Positions 52,950-61,612 of a DNA stretch of 64,000 nucleotides are shown here, in pieces (positions within the stretch are counted from its first letter, which is position 1; every line of letters begins with the position of its first letter). Source of the stretch: JAJECS01 sp965243625 (lineage in GTDB: Bacteria; Chloroflexota; UBA11872); NCBI GenBank assembly GCA_965243625.1, contig CBDEVI010000002.1, forward strand, positions 124,001-188,000, written 5' to 3'. The position numbers and the translations under genes were made by a program. A model generated the notes under the pieces. That model was not told the origin of the DNA. It saw only the letters and a list, made by a program, of their open reading frames with translations, and did not search any database.

Positions 52950-55298
52950 CTAGGAGGTGACGCCCGGCGAGTCTGCTTCGGCCGAGGACGGCGAATTCAA
53001 GCGCACCGGCCACCAGTTCCAGCGCCGCAACAGGATCACGAGGCTGGGCACGAACAGCGCGCGCACCACGAAGGTGTCCAGCAGAACGCCCAGCATCACG
53101 GCGAACCCCAGCTGGAAGATGTCGCGCAGGGGCAGCGTGGCCAGGATCGAGAAGGTGCCGGCCAGGATCAGGCCAGCCGAAGTGATGACGCCTCCGGTTC
53201 GCGCCACCGCCAAACGCGTGCCTTCGACCAGGCCCCGCGCCCGAATCTCCTCGCGGACGCGCGACATGATCAGGATGTTGTAGTCGGCGCCCAGCGCGGC
53301 CAGGAAGATGAACATGAAGACGGCGTTCTGATAGCCCACGCCGGGATGCCCCATCAAGTTCTGGAAGATCACGACCGAGATGCCCAGCGCGGAGAGAAAG
53401 CTCAACAGCACACTGCCGATGAGGTAGGTAGCCGCGACCAGGCTGCGGAGCAGCAGCAAGAGGATGAGCCAAATCAGCACCACCACAATCGGCCCTACAA
53501 GCCGAACGTCGGTATTCACCGAGGCCCACGCGTCCGTTTGCAGCGCGGTCGGGCCGCCGACAAGCACCTCGGCGTCGGCCAGGCTGGTGCCCTCGACGGT
53601 GCTCCGCGCCGTCGCGCGGACTTCGTCGATGCGCTCGATCGCCGGGATGCCGTAGGGATCGTCATCCATCACCACGTCCAGCCGGGCCGTGCTGCGGTCG
53701 GGCGAAATGAAACGGCCGGCGGCGAGGAAGGCCTCGATCACGGCCTGCATTTGCGGGTCGGCGTTCGCCGGCGGACGGGCCGCCGGTGCGCCCGAGGGCG
53801 CTCCGCCCTGAAGAACCGCGGGCGGAAGGTTGGCAACGGCCGCCTGCAGCGTGGCTGGCTCGACTGCCGGCGCCTCGCCCGTGGGCCGGGTGGGCCCGCT
53901 CACTCGGGTGACGCCCGGGATGTCGGCGATGGCCTCGGCCACGCGGTCGACATCCACCAGGCTGGTCAGGACGTTGTCGGTGTTCAGATAGACGCTCGTC
54001 GGCGCCAGCTCACCCGCCCCGAATGCGTCGTCCATGATCTGGGCGCCAATCTTGGACTCGGCGTCGTCCGGGAAGCCGCCAATGAAGCTGAAATTGGGGG
54101 TGAGCGTCGGCGCGCCGGCGGCGAAGGCCACCAACAGCACGAACGTCGCCGTGAAGGTGGCCACCGGGCGGCGGGTCACGAAATCCGCGACGCGCGACCA
54201 GATGCGGGAGTGCTCGGTGCCGGACACGTGCATGCGCCCGGGCCAGAACGCCGCGCGTCCCAGCAGCACCGCCATGGCGGGGATGAAGGTGAGCCCGCTG
54301 AGCAGCATCAGGAACATGGCCAGCGCCAGCACCGGCCCCATCGTCTGAAACGATCCGAACGTGGCCAGCAGCAGCGCCAGCATGGCCGCGATGGTGGTGC
54401 CGGCGCTGGACGCAATCGCGGGTCCCACCCGGCGCAGCGCCACCTGCATGGCGCGCCAGCGGTCGGGCTGTTGCCGCAGCTCTTCCCGATAGCGGGCCAC
54501 GATGAAAAGCGTGAAGTCGGTGCCGGCGCCGAACATGAGCACCGACATCAGCGCCGTCACCTGGCTATTGAGCAGCAGCCCGGCGTTTTCGGCCAGCGTC
54601 GCCGCCACGCCCTGGGCGATCACCAGCGTCCAGCCCACGCCTGCCAGCGGAAGCAGGGCCAGCGCGGGTGAGCGGTAGATCAGCAGCAACAGCAGCAGGA
54701 CGAAGAGCACGGTGAAGAGCGTCACCCGGAAATCGATCGACGCGAACACCTCCACGGCGTCGGAGATGATTCCCGCCGGACCGGTGATGGCGACGGTAAG
54801 ACCCGCAGCGGCGGTTCCGTCGCGCGCCTGGTCGCGAATCCAGCGGATGACCTCGCGAAACTCCTCCTCCGCCGGCGAGCCGCTGATCGTCACGATCGTC
54901 GTCACGGTGGTGCCGTCCGGCGCCAGCAGCGTGCTCGCCGCCATCGGCGAGGCGGTGCTCAGCGCGAGCACGTTTTGAATTCCGGGCGGTGCGTCGGCCG
55001 ATTGCAGCGTCTCGTCCACCCGCGCCACGGCCGCCAGATCCGAGTTGGACAGACCCTCTGGCCGATGGAAGACGACGATCGCGGGAATGCCCTGCCCGCG
55101 CGGGAATTTTTCCCGGGCCAGTTGGAGGACGCGCAGGGACTCCGAGCCCTCGGGAAGGAAGTTCTCCTGCTCGTTCGTGGTGACGTCGGCGAGCGGCGGC
55201 GCCGTGACGAACACGGCGGCGCCAACCACGCCCCAGATGGCGATGACGATCGCCGCCCGGCGCCAACTGGTGGCAAAGCTCGCAACTAGCCCGAACAT
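52950..55298 (-). CDS. MMPL/RND-family transporter
   Basis: A 782-residue membrane protein in two similar halves, each a single helix, a large outside loop and five more helices. MMPL features are an N-terminal helix (RAAIVIAIWGVVGAAVFVTAPP), TNEQENFLPEGSESLRV, AGTDFTLFIVARYREEL in helix 4-5 of half 1 and LGADYNILIMSRVREEI in half 2; the D-Y/F pair is the proton-relay region. Such transporters export lipids, carotenoids or drugs by proton motive force. The gene is monocistronic here. The substrate is unknown. Confidence 0.92.
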   Translation of the reverse strand: MFGLVASFATSWRRAAIVIAIWGVVGAAVFVTAPPLADVTTNEQENFLPEGSESLRVLQLAREKFPRGQGIPAIVVFHRPEGLSNSDLAAVARVDETLQSADAPPGIQNVLALSTASPMAASTLLAPDGTTVTTIVTISGSPAEEEFREVIRWIRDQARDGTAAAGLTVAITGPAGIISDAVEVFASIDFRVTLFTVLFVLLLLLLIYRSPALALLPLAGVGWTLVIAQGVAATLAENAGLLLNSQVTALMSVLMFGAGTDFTLFIVARYREELRQQPDRWRAMQVALRRVGPAIASSAGTTIAAMLALLLATFGSFQTMGPVLALAMFLMLLSGLTFIPAMAVLLGRAAFWPGRMHVSGTEHSRIWSRVADFVTRRPVATFTATFVLLVAFAAGAPTLTPNFSFIGGFPDDAESKIGAQIMDDAFGAGELAPTSVYLNTDNVLTSLVDVDRVAEAIADIPGVTRVSGPTRPTGEAPAVEPATLQAAVANLPPAVLQGGAPSGAPAARPPANADPQMQAVIEAFLAAGRFISPDRSTARLDVVMDDDPYGIPAIERIDEVRATARSTVEGTSLADAEVLVGGPTALQTDAWASVNTDVRLVGPIVVVLIWLILLLLLRSLVAATYLIGSVLLSFLSALGISVVIFQNLMGHPGVGYQNAVFMFIFLAALGADYNILIMSRVREEIRARGLVEGTRLAVARTGGVITSAGLILAGTFSILATLPLRDIFQLGFAVMLGVLLDTFVVRALFVPSLVILLRRWNWWPVRLNSPSSAEADSPGVTS

Positions 55299-55719
55299 CT
55301 AGCGCAACCCTATGTCGATGGCACTCGTCGGATTGTGAACAAATGTACGAAGTCCCGTCGGTCCTATCTTTCGCGCCGCGCCGCGACATCGGAGAATTGG
55401 CCCATGGGTGAGTTGTCCGGATTGCAATCGAAGCCATGGGTGGGCGCGGTGCTGCGCCGGCCGTTCACTTTCGTCATTCCGGCGAAAGCCGGAATCCAGT
55501 CCGGACTGCGCCGATTCCTGAAGCTGTTGGTGGACCCCATCGGCCCCAGCCCTAACGGCCTCCCCCCGTCCGGGCCCCGACCCCACGTCCCCGTCCGCGG
55601 CGCCTGGGAGTCCGCCTGCGGTTGGGAGGCGCGCTGGAACGCCTGGCTGGCCAGTCCCACCGGCCCCATGTGGCGCGGCGACGGGGAACAGCCCCACCGC
55701 CGCTAGTCCGGGCCGTCCG
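55299..55719. other. 421-bp intergenic stretch with a REP-like repeat
   Basis: It contains one family A palindrome (55473-55500). Open frames cross it on both strands but only by translating that repeat (IPAKAGIQ or IPAFAGMT), so I do not accept a gene. The last 150 bp are G+C-rich and repetitive in Pro codons, with no recognisable product. Confidence 0.65.
55473..55500. repeat. REP-like palindromic repeat, family A
   Basis: GTCATTCCGGC-gaaa-GCCGGAATCCAG, a close copy of 9765-9795. Confidence 0.8.
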
Positions 55720-56766
55720 TTAGGCGATGTCCAGCCCGAGGGACGCGGCGCTGTCCACCAGGTCCTGCCACACGTCGTCGTGCAGCGGAGTCCCGTCGCG
55801 CTCGCGCTCGATGCGGGTGCGGGCTTCGAGGTCACCGGGCGCCAGCACCTCGCGGAACCCCGGCGCCGGCTCCGCCGCGTGGACCTGGTCGACCAGCCCC
55901 CGCGCGCCGCTGAGATACGCGTCCATGTCGCGGAAGAGGTCGGCCTTCGCGAAGAACATGGTCACGCCCTGGTGGCGCATGATGTCGCCCCCGCGCGTTT
56001 CCTCGGCGAAATCGTCCGATCCGGAAAACGTGCGCCCCAGGAACTCGGCGGCCATCATCAGCGCGTAGCCCTTGTGGGCCCCGAAGGGAACGTGGCCACC
56101 GCCGTCGAAGAACGCCTGAGGATCGGTCGTCGGATTCCCGTCGGCATCGACGATGCTGCCCGGCGGCAGCGTCTCGCCGCGCTTCTGGGCGTTGACCACC
56201 TTCACGCCCGAGAGCGCCGTGGTGGCGAAGTCGAACATCATCGGCGGCGCGCCCGCCACGGGAAAGCCCATCGCGATCGGGTTGGTATGCAGCACGCGCG
56301 TCCGACCGCCGTAAGGCACCGTCTGCGGGTCGACGGCGCCGAAGCCGCCCGCGACTACCAGCGAGACCTGGCCCTCCGCCGCGGCCATCTCCACGTAGTG
56401 CCCGAGCCGCCCGATGTGGTGCGACTGGACCAGCGACACCAGGGCCAGGCCGGACGTGGCCGCCTTGCCGATGCCCAGCTCGGCCCCGTACTTCGCCGCC
56501 ACCTGACCAAACGTCCAGTTGCCGGTGATCAGCGCCCCGCCGTCGAGGTCTTTGAGGGCTTCCGGGCGCGCGCGCGGCAGCAGTTGCTCGGCCCTGATCG
56601 CGTCGACGTACCCCGCAAGCTGTGTGACCCCGTGCGTCACGACGCCGCTCATGTCGGCGATGACTAGGTGGTTGGCAACGTCGACCGCGTTTTCGGCTGA
56701 TGCGCCGGCGGCCTCCAGGATGTCGAGCACGATCCGCCGCAGCTCACCCGCTTGTTTCGTGACCAT
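55720..56766 (-). CDS. Ldh-family (malate/L-lactate dehydrogenase type) oxidoreductase
   Basis: A 348-residue protein of the NAD(P)-dependent Ldh2/malate dehydrogenase family, with a fold unlike classical lactate dehydrogenase. Typical blocks are ANHLVIADMSGVVTHGV near the N-terminus, SLVQSHHIGRLGHYVEMAA, NPIAMGFPVAG, MMFDFATTALSGVKV and GAHKGYALMMAAEFLGRTFSG. The His pair in the HHIGR segment is likely catalytic. It converts a 2-hydroxy acid to its keto acid, for example malate, sulfolactate or ureidoglycolate; the substrate is unknown. Confidence 0.93.
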   Translation of the reverse strand: MVTKQAGELRRIVLDILEAAGASAENAVDVANHLVIADMSGVVTHGVTQLAGYVDAIRAEQLLPRARPEALKDLDGGALITGNWTFGQVAAKYGAELGIGKAATSGLALVSLVQSHHIGRLGHYVEMAAAEGQVSLVVAGGFGAVDPQTVPYGGRTRVLHTNPIAMGFPVAGAPPMMFDFATTALSGVKVVNAQKRGETLPPGSIVDADGNPTTDPQAFFDGGGHVPFGAHKGYALMMAAEFLGRTFSGSDDFAEETRGGDIMRHQGVTMFFAKADLFRDMDAYLSGARGLVDQVHAAEPAPGFREVLAPGDLEARTRIERERDGTPLHDDVWQDLVDSAASLGLDIA

Positions 56767-56861
56767 GGCTTCGTCCTCGTTCCAGCGCGCTACGACTGCC
56801 CGCTACCGATGGTGCGCCATGCCATGCCCGGCCGCCACCCGGGAGCGGGTTACCTGAGTCC

Positions 56862-56890
56862 GTCATTCCGGCGGAGGCCGGAATCCAGGT
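56862..56890. repeat. REP-like palindromic repeat, family A
   Basis: GTCATTCCGGC-ggag-GCCGGAATCCAG, lying between the Ldh-type gene and the binding lipoprotein gene. Confidence 0.8.
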
Positions 56891-56912
56891 TCGCGCGTCG
56901 TGGCGGCCGACG

Positions 56913-58139
56913 CTACTTCTCGAAGAGCACCACGTCGACGTCCTCGATCCGCTCGTCGGTCGTGTAACGCCATACGCCGATGTAGCCGCGGCGCAGGTCG
57001 CCGTTTTCATCCCAATCCAGCGTCCCCGAGGCGCCGTCGTAGTCGACCGCTTCGCCGTCGCCGAGGATTTCCAGCGCCTGCGCAATGCCGTCCGGCCCCG
57101 CGACCACGACCTCTCCCGGCGCGCCGCCCACCGCGCGCAGCTGGTCGCGGATCGCGGAGCCGTCGGTGCTCCCGGCCGCCTCCGCCGCCAGCGCCAGGGC
57201 GACGGCGGCGTCGTACACCTCGCGGACGTACGTGCCCGCCGGAGGCTCGCCGTAGGCGTCCAGGTAGGCCGCCTCCCATCGAGCGGCGGACTCGCTGGCC
57301 GGCGGCGGGGCCGGCCCGGTGCCGTACATGCCGGCCAGCGCGGCGCCGCCGATCGCCTGGACCAAGGCCTCGCTCTTGTAGCCGTCGCCGAAGACAAACT
57401 GCTCGTATGTTCCGGCGTCGAGCGCCTCTCGCACGACAAGCTCGGTCTCCGTGGAGAAGACGATCAGGACCAGGGCCTGGGCGCCCGCGGCGGCGGACTG
57501 CCGCAGGGCGTCGGCAAACTCGGTCTGTCCCGGTTCGACCGCCACGGCGGCGATGGCGCCGTCCCAGGCGTCTTCAAGGGATTGGACCAGTCCCTGGCCC
57601 CAGGCGTCGTTGCGGTAGATCGCACCCACGTTGTCGAAGCCCCGTTCCCGGGCGACTCGGGCGAGAACCGGTCCCTGCGCCACGTCGGAAAGGGCGGCGC
57701 GGAAGTAGAAGTCGTCGTCCGCGGCGTCGGTCAACCGCGGCGAGGTGGCCGAGGGGCTGACGACCGGAATCCGTGCCTGCCGAGCCACACGCTCGACCAC
57801 GGCCAGCGAGTTGGCGCTGGTGCTGGGTCCGACGAGCGCGTGCACGCCTTCATCCTCGATCAGCCGCCGCGCTTCCATGACCGCCGTGTCCGGGTCGAGC
57901 GCGGTGTCGCCGACGGCCGTCTCGACCGGGCGGCCAAACACGCCGCCGGCCTCGTTGAGATGCGCCACCGCCAGCTCGAATGCCCGCTGCCGGTCCTGCG
58001 CGTTCTGCGGCGAGCCGGCGCTCATGTAGCTCAGGAACCCGAGCTTCAGCGGCTCCGCGGGCGCCTCGCCGCACGCGGCCAGGGAGACCGACAGCAGGCC
58101 CGCCGCCAACAGCCATACCGCGCGCAATCTGATTGACAT
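56913..58139 (-). CDS. Branched-chain amino acid-type ABC transporter binding lipoprotein
   Basis: A 408-residue periplasmic-binding protein of the LivK type. The lipoprotein signal is LLSVSLAAC with Cys23 as the lipidated residue. The Leu/Ile/Val-binding fold is seen in LKLGFLSYMSAGSPQNAQDRQRAFELAVAHLNEAGG, VGDTALDPDTAVMEARRLIEDEGVHALVGPSTS, and GFDNVGAIYRNDAWGQGLVQSLE. It would bind an amino acid, urea, amide or aromatic ligand. No liv permease or ATPase genes are adjacent. Confidence 0.93.
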   Translation of the reverse strand: MSIRLRAVWLLAAGLLSVSLAACGEAPAEPLKLGFLSYMSAGSPQNAQDRQRAFELAVAHLNEAGGVFGRPVETAVGDTALDPDTAVMEARRLIEDEGVHALVGPSTSANSLAVVERVARQARIPVVSPSATSPRLTDAADDDFYFRAALSDVAQGPVLARVARERGFDNVGAIYRNDAWGQGLVQSLEDAWDGAIAAVAVEPGQTEFADALRQSAAAGAQALVLIVFSTETELVVREALDAGTYEQFVFGDGYKSEALVQAIGGAALAGMYGTGPAPPPASESAARWEAAYLDAYGEPPAGTYVREVYDAAVALALAAEAAGSTDGSAIRDQLRAVGGAPGEVVVAGPDGIAQALEILGDGEAVDYDGASGTLDWDENGDLRRGYIGVWRYTTDERIEDVDVVLFEK

Positions 58140-58303
58140 AACATTCCACCACTTAGTGCCGGGTAGCCGGCGACGCGCGACGATGCCAGGTCGACGCGGT
58201 TCTCACATTTGAGATGTCCGTCGCAGTCTCCCACGCCGACACCCTTGGCAGGTGTTGCACTTCGTTTGTGAACCTTGGGGTGCCAATTCGGAGCATCTTC
58301 ATC

Positions 58304-58418
58304 GTCACTCCGAGCGGCTTACTCCCGCCATACCGAGCGGCTTACTCCCGTCATACCGAGCGGCTTACTCCCGTCATACCGAGCGCCACGATCCCGTCAT
58401 CCCGAGCGCCCTACCTCT
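58304..58418. repeat. Five tandem 23-bp units that resemble the end of the MITE-like element
   Basis: Five units begin at 58304, 58327, 58350, 58373 and 58396, each on the pattern GTCATNCCGAGCG plus ten bases. A sixth repeat step falls exactly on the left end of the 82-bp element at 58419. Units 1-3 share GGCTTACTCCC as their second part, whereas units 4 and 5 differ there. Confidence 0.85.
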
Positions 58419-58500
58419 GTCATTCCGAGCGCAGCGAGGAATCTAAGGGGCAGGGAAAACGCACAACGCCCATAGATTCCTCACGTTCGTTCGGAATGAC
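58419..58500. mobile_element. MITE-like 82-bp element, family B, copy 2
   Basis: GTCATTCCGAGCG to CGTTCGGAATGAC, with imperfect 29-bp terminal inverted repeats and a 24-bp centre ending GCACAACGCCC. It is the same length as copy 1 at 49219-49300, and it directly abuts the 23-bp tandem array. Confidence 0.75.
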
Positions 58501-58559
58501 ATGCCTTAACCACCGTGCGCCTCAATACCCGCGACGAGCAGCCGCCAGCCGCCGCCCCA

Positions 58560-59396
58560 TCACTCCAACCCCAGCAGCTCCAGCGAATTCCGATGGATGA
58601 TCCCGTCGAGAACCTCGTCGGGAATCCGCGGCAGGTTCGTGCCTTCCACCTGGTCGTTCAGGCGGCGCATGTCGTCCATGCCCTCCTGCGGCGTCCAGAG
58701 CGGGAAATCGGACCCGAACAGCAGCTTGTCGGCCACGCCCCACTCGACCATCAGCACCAGGGCCTCCCACGCCTGGTAGGGCCGCACCCAGCCCCCGCCC
58801 GAGACGTCGGCGAAGACGTTGGCGTGCTTGCGAATGACCACCGCGCAGTCGCGCTGCCACGGATGCGCCATGTGCGCGATCACGAACTTCAGGTCGGGGA
58901 ATGCCTGCGCCACCTCGTCGATCAGCAGGGGGTGGCTGTATTTCAGAATCGCCCGCGGATTCGGCTGCGTCCCCATGTGCGACAGGATCGGCAGTCCCAG
59001 GCGCTGGGCCTTCTCATAGAGGGCGAAATAGACCGGATCGGCGGGATTGAAGTGCGCCAGCATGGGATAGATCTTGATCCCGCGCAGGCCGAGGTCGACG
59101 CCGCGGTCGATCTGGTCGAGATAGCCGTCTTCGGTCGGATCGACGCCCATGAACCCGATGAGCTTGTCCGGGTCCCTGGCCACCCAGTCGGCGGTGAAGT
59201 CGTCGGGACTCAGCATGCCGCAGGCCAGCGCGCGCACCCCGAATACGATGGCCCGGTCCACCGCCTCCATGGCCTTGGCATAGGTCTCGAACGGCAGCGG
59301 CTGCATGGGCGCATACCCCGCCCGCACATCGGCCCGGCGCGACGCCTCGCTCACGTGCTCGGGCTGCAGGCAGTGCGTGTGGACGTCGACGATCAT
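58560..59396 (-). CDS. Amidohydrolase family 2 protein (copy 1)
   Basis: A 278-residue TIM-barrel metal enzyme. H-x-H lies in VDVHTHCLQP (residues 4-13), further His in ILSHMGTQP and IAHMAHPW, and the Asp in LFGSDFPLWTPQEG. It is a close paralogue of the protein at 60724-61560, with long identical stretches and only scattered differences, and the two flank an enolase-superfamily gene. Family members hydrolyse lactones or decarboxylate acids, so it may open a lactone from the same sugar-acid route. Confidence 0.9.
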   Translation of the reverse strand: MIVDVHTHCLQPEHVSEASRRADVRAGYAPMQPLPFETYAKAMEAVDRAIVFGVRALACGMLSPDDFTADWVARDPDKLIGFMGVDPTEDGYLDQIDRGVDLGLRGIKIYPMLAHFNPADPVYFALYEKAQRLGLPILSHMGTQPNPRAILKYSHPLLIDEVAQAFPDLKFVIAHMAHPWQRDCAVVIRKHANVFADVSGGGWVRPYQAWEALVLMVEWGVADKLLFGSDFPLWTPQEGMDDMRRLNDQVEGTNLPRIPDEVLDGIIHRNSLELLGLE

Positions 59397-59455
59397 GGGA
59401 GTCCCCTCCGTGCTCGTGCGTGCGAACCCTTACGCAGCGTCAGCCGACAAGAACC

Positions 59456-60649
59456 TCACCGCAGCTGATCGAGCCCCTTGAACGACGGCACGTTCAGCCG
59501 CAGCGTGGGCCGGTGCAGGTCGTAGAGGTCCATGGGCTGATAGGGATGGTCCTTGGCGGCTTCCTCGTTGAACTCCACGCCCAGGCCCGGCCGGTCCGGG
59601 ATTTCCAGCCACCCGTCCTCGACGGTCAGCGGGTTGGCGCACACCTCGAACCGCCACGGTTCGGGCGGGAAGTGCTCCAGCGTCAGGAAGTTCGGGACGC
59701 AGGCCGCCATCTGCACCGCCGAGGCGTAGGACACCTCGCCGTTGGGGTTGTGCGGCGCGAAGGCGGCGTAGTGCGAGTCCGCGATGGCCGCGATCTTGCG
59801 CGCCTCCAGCATCCCGCCGCAGTGGGCCATGTCCGGCTGCACGATATCGGCGCCCCCGTGGTTCAGCAGCTGCTGGAAGCTGAAGATCGTGAAGAGGCGC
59901 TCGCCCGTGGCGATCGGAATGTTGAGCTTGCTGCGGACATAGGCCATGGCGTCCAGGTCTTCGTGGGGGATGGGCTCCTCGAAGAAGGTGATGTTGTACT
60001 CCTCCACCGCCTTGCCCGCCCGCACCGCGTTGCCCACGGTGTTGAAGATGCCGTTGCAGTCGATGTAGAGGTCGATGTCGGGCCCCACGGCCTCGCGCAC
60101 CGCGCCCACGGCGTCGACGCCGGTGTTGAGGATGTTGTTGTCCATGCGATAGAAGTCGATGCCCTCGCGGGCGCCCCAGGGGTTGAATTTCATGCCCTGC
60201 ACGCCGAGCTTCAGCGCGGCCTTGGCGGCCTCGGCCATCTGCTCCGGGCTCATGCCCTGCCGGTACCAGGCGTTGGCGTAGAGCTTCACCCGGTCGCGCA
60301 CCTTGCCGCCCAGCAGCTCGTAGACGGGCACGCCGAGCGCCTTGCCCTTGATGTCCCACATGGCCGTCTCGACGCCGCTGATCGCGCTCGTCAGCACCGC
60401 CCCGCCGCCGTAGAACGCCCGCCGGTACAGCTCCTGGAAGTGCTTCTCGATCTCGAACGGGTCCTTGTCCATGAGATAGCGCTTCAGCTCATGCACCGCC
60501 GTTTCGGCAGTTGCCGAGCGGCCTTCGAGGGTGGCCTCGCCGATGCCGTGCAGGCCGTCGATGTCGGTCTCCATCTTGACGATCAGCCAGTTGCGCCACG
60601 AACCGCCGACGAGAAAGGTCTTGATGTCCGTAATTTTTCTTGGTCGCAT
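59456..60649 (-). CDS. Mandelate racemase/galactonate dehydratase-like enzyme
   Basis: A 397-residue enolase-superfamily protein. Lys in GVQGMKFNPW, metal ligands Asp in YIDCNGIFN, Glu in FFEEPIPHED and Glu in ATGERLFTIF, and the His base in AFAPHNPNGEV are all present. The set and QPDMAHCGG match the galactonate/gluconate dehydratase type, which removes water from a sugar acid. It lies between two amidohydrolase paralogues and downstream of sugar ABC permeases on the same strand. A second, less similar member is at 18474-19616. Confidence 0.93.
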   Translation of the reverse strand: MRPRKITDIKTFLVGGSWRNWLIVKMETDIDGLHGIGEATLEGRSATAETAVHELKRYLMDKDPFEIEKHFQELYRRAFYGGGAVLTSAISGVETAMWDIKGKALGVPVYELLGGKVRDRVKLYANAWYRQGMSPEQMAEAAKAALKLGVQGMKFNPWGAREGIDFYRMDNNILNTGVDAVGAVREAVGPDIDLYIDCNGIFNTVGNAVRAGKAVEEYNITFFEEPIPHEDLDAMAYVRSKLNIPIATGERLFTIFSFQQLLNHGGADIVQPDMAHCGGMLEARKIAAIADSHYAAFAPHNPNGEVSYASAVQMAACVPNFLTLEHFPPEPWRFEVCANPLTVEDGWLEIPDRPGLGVEFNEEAAKDHPYQPMDLYDLHRPTLRLNVPSFKGLDQLR

Positions 60650-60723
60650 GGGCGTGCAGCTCCTTGGCGAGAGTCGCCGGTGTCGCGGAGGTGGTTCGGG
60701 CTTGGCTTAGCGGTGTCCCTCGA

Positions 60724-61560
60724 TCATTCGAGCCCCAGCAGCTCCAGGGTGTTGCGGTGGATGATTCCCTCGATCACGTCGTCGGGGATGCGTGGCAGGT
60801 TGGTTCCCTCCACCTGCTCGTTCAGGCGGCGCATCTTCGTCATGCCCTCCTCGGGCGTCCAGAATGGGAAGTCCGACCCGAAGAGCAGCTTGTCGGCCAC
60901 GCCCCATTCGACCATAAGCACCAGGGCCTCCCAGGCCGAGTAGGGCCGCACCCAGCCCGCGCCCGAAACGTCGGCGAAGACGTTGGCGTGCTTGCGGATC
61001 ACGACCGCGCAATCGCGCTGCCAGGGATGGCCCATGTGCGCGATCACAATCTTCAGGTCCGGGAAGGCCTGCGCCACTTCGTCGAACAGCAGCGGGTGGC
61101 TGTACTTCAGGATCGCCCGCGGATTCGGATGCGTGCCCACGTGAGACAGGATCGGCAGCTCGAGGCGCTGGGCCTTCTCGTAGAGGGCGAAGTAGAACGG
61201 ATCGGCCGGATTGAAGTGCGCCAGCATGGGATAGATCTTGATCCCGCGCAGCCCGAGCTCGACGCCGCGCTCGATCTCCTCGAGATAGCCGTCCTCGGTC
61301 GGATCGATGCACATGAACCCGATGATCCGGTCCGGGTCCTTCGCCACCCACTCGGCGGTGAAGTCGTTGGGACTCAGGGCGCCGCACGCTAGGGCGCGCA
61401 CGCCAAAGACGACGGACTTGTCCACCACGCGCATGGCTTCTTGATAGGTTTCGAACGGCAGCGGCTGCATTGGTGGATAGCCCGCCCGCTTGTCGGCGCG
61501 GCGCGAGGCCTCGCTCACGTGATCCGGCTGCAGGCAGTGCGAGTGGACATCGATGATCAC
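60724..61560 (-). CDS. Amidohydrolase family 2 protein (copy 2)
   Basis: A 278-residue enzyme with the same metal residues as its neighbour copy: H-x-H in IDVHSHCLQP, ILSHVGTHP, IAHMGHPW and GSDFPFWTPEEG. I prefer the GTG at 61560 over the TTG at 61566: GGAGGG lies seven bases ahead of it, and the resulting N-terminus aligns with copy 1. It follows the MalG-type permease gene by about 50 bp and so is probably in the same operon. Confidence 0.9.
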   Translation of the reverse strand: MIIDVHSHCLQPDHVSEASRRADKRAGYPPMQPLPFETYQEAMRVVDKSVVFGVRALACGALSPNDFTAEWVAKDPDRIIGFMCIDPTEDGYLEEIERGVELGLRGIKIYPMLAHFNPADPFYFALYEKAQRLELPILSHVGTHPNPRAILKYSHPLLFDEVAQAFPDLKIVIAHMGHPWQRDCAVVIRKHANVFADVSGAGWVRPYSAWEALVLMVEWGVADKLLFGSDFPFWTPEEGMTKMRRLNEQVEGTNLPRIPDDVIEGIIHRNTLELLGLE

Positions 61561-61612
61561 GGGCAAACCCTCCGTGCGTGTGCGTGCGAATCCGTCAGTT
61601 GCGTCAGAACTC

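Larger units (their letters stand above)
58140..58559. other. 420-bp intergenic stretch dominated by repeats
   Basis: The first 160 bp show nothing recognisable. They are followed by the 23-bp tandem array at 58304-58418, the MITE-like element at 58419-58500, and 59 bp with no feature before the amidohydrolase stop. Open frames here translate only the repeats. Confidence 0.75.

Noticed and set aside
55335..55706. Plus-strand frame of 123 codons in the gap after the MMPL gene
   Set aside because: Its middle merely translates a REP-like repeat (IPAKAGIQ) and no homology or ribosome site supports it. A minus-strand frame in the same gap fails for the same reason.
58304..58418. CRISPR array
   Set aside because: Units are direct tandem repeats of 23 bp without separate unique spacers, there are only five, and no cas gene is near. 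They match the end of the adjoining repeat element.
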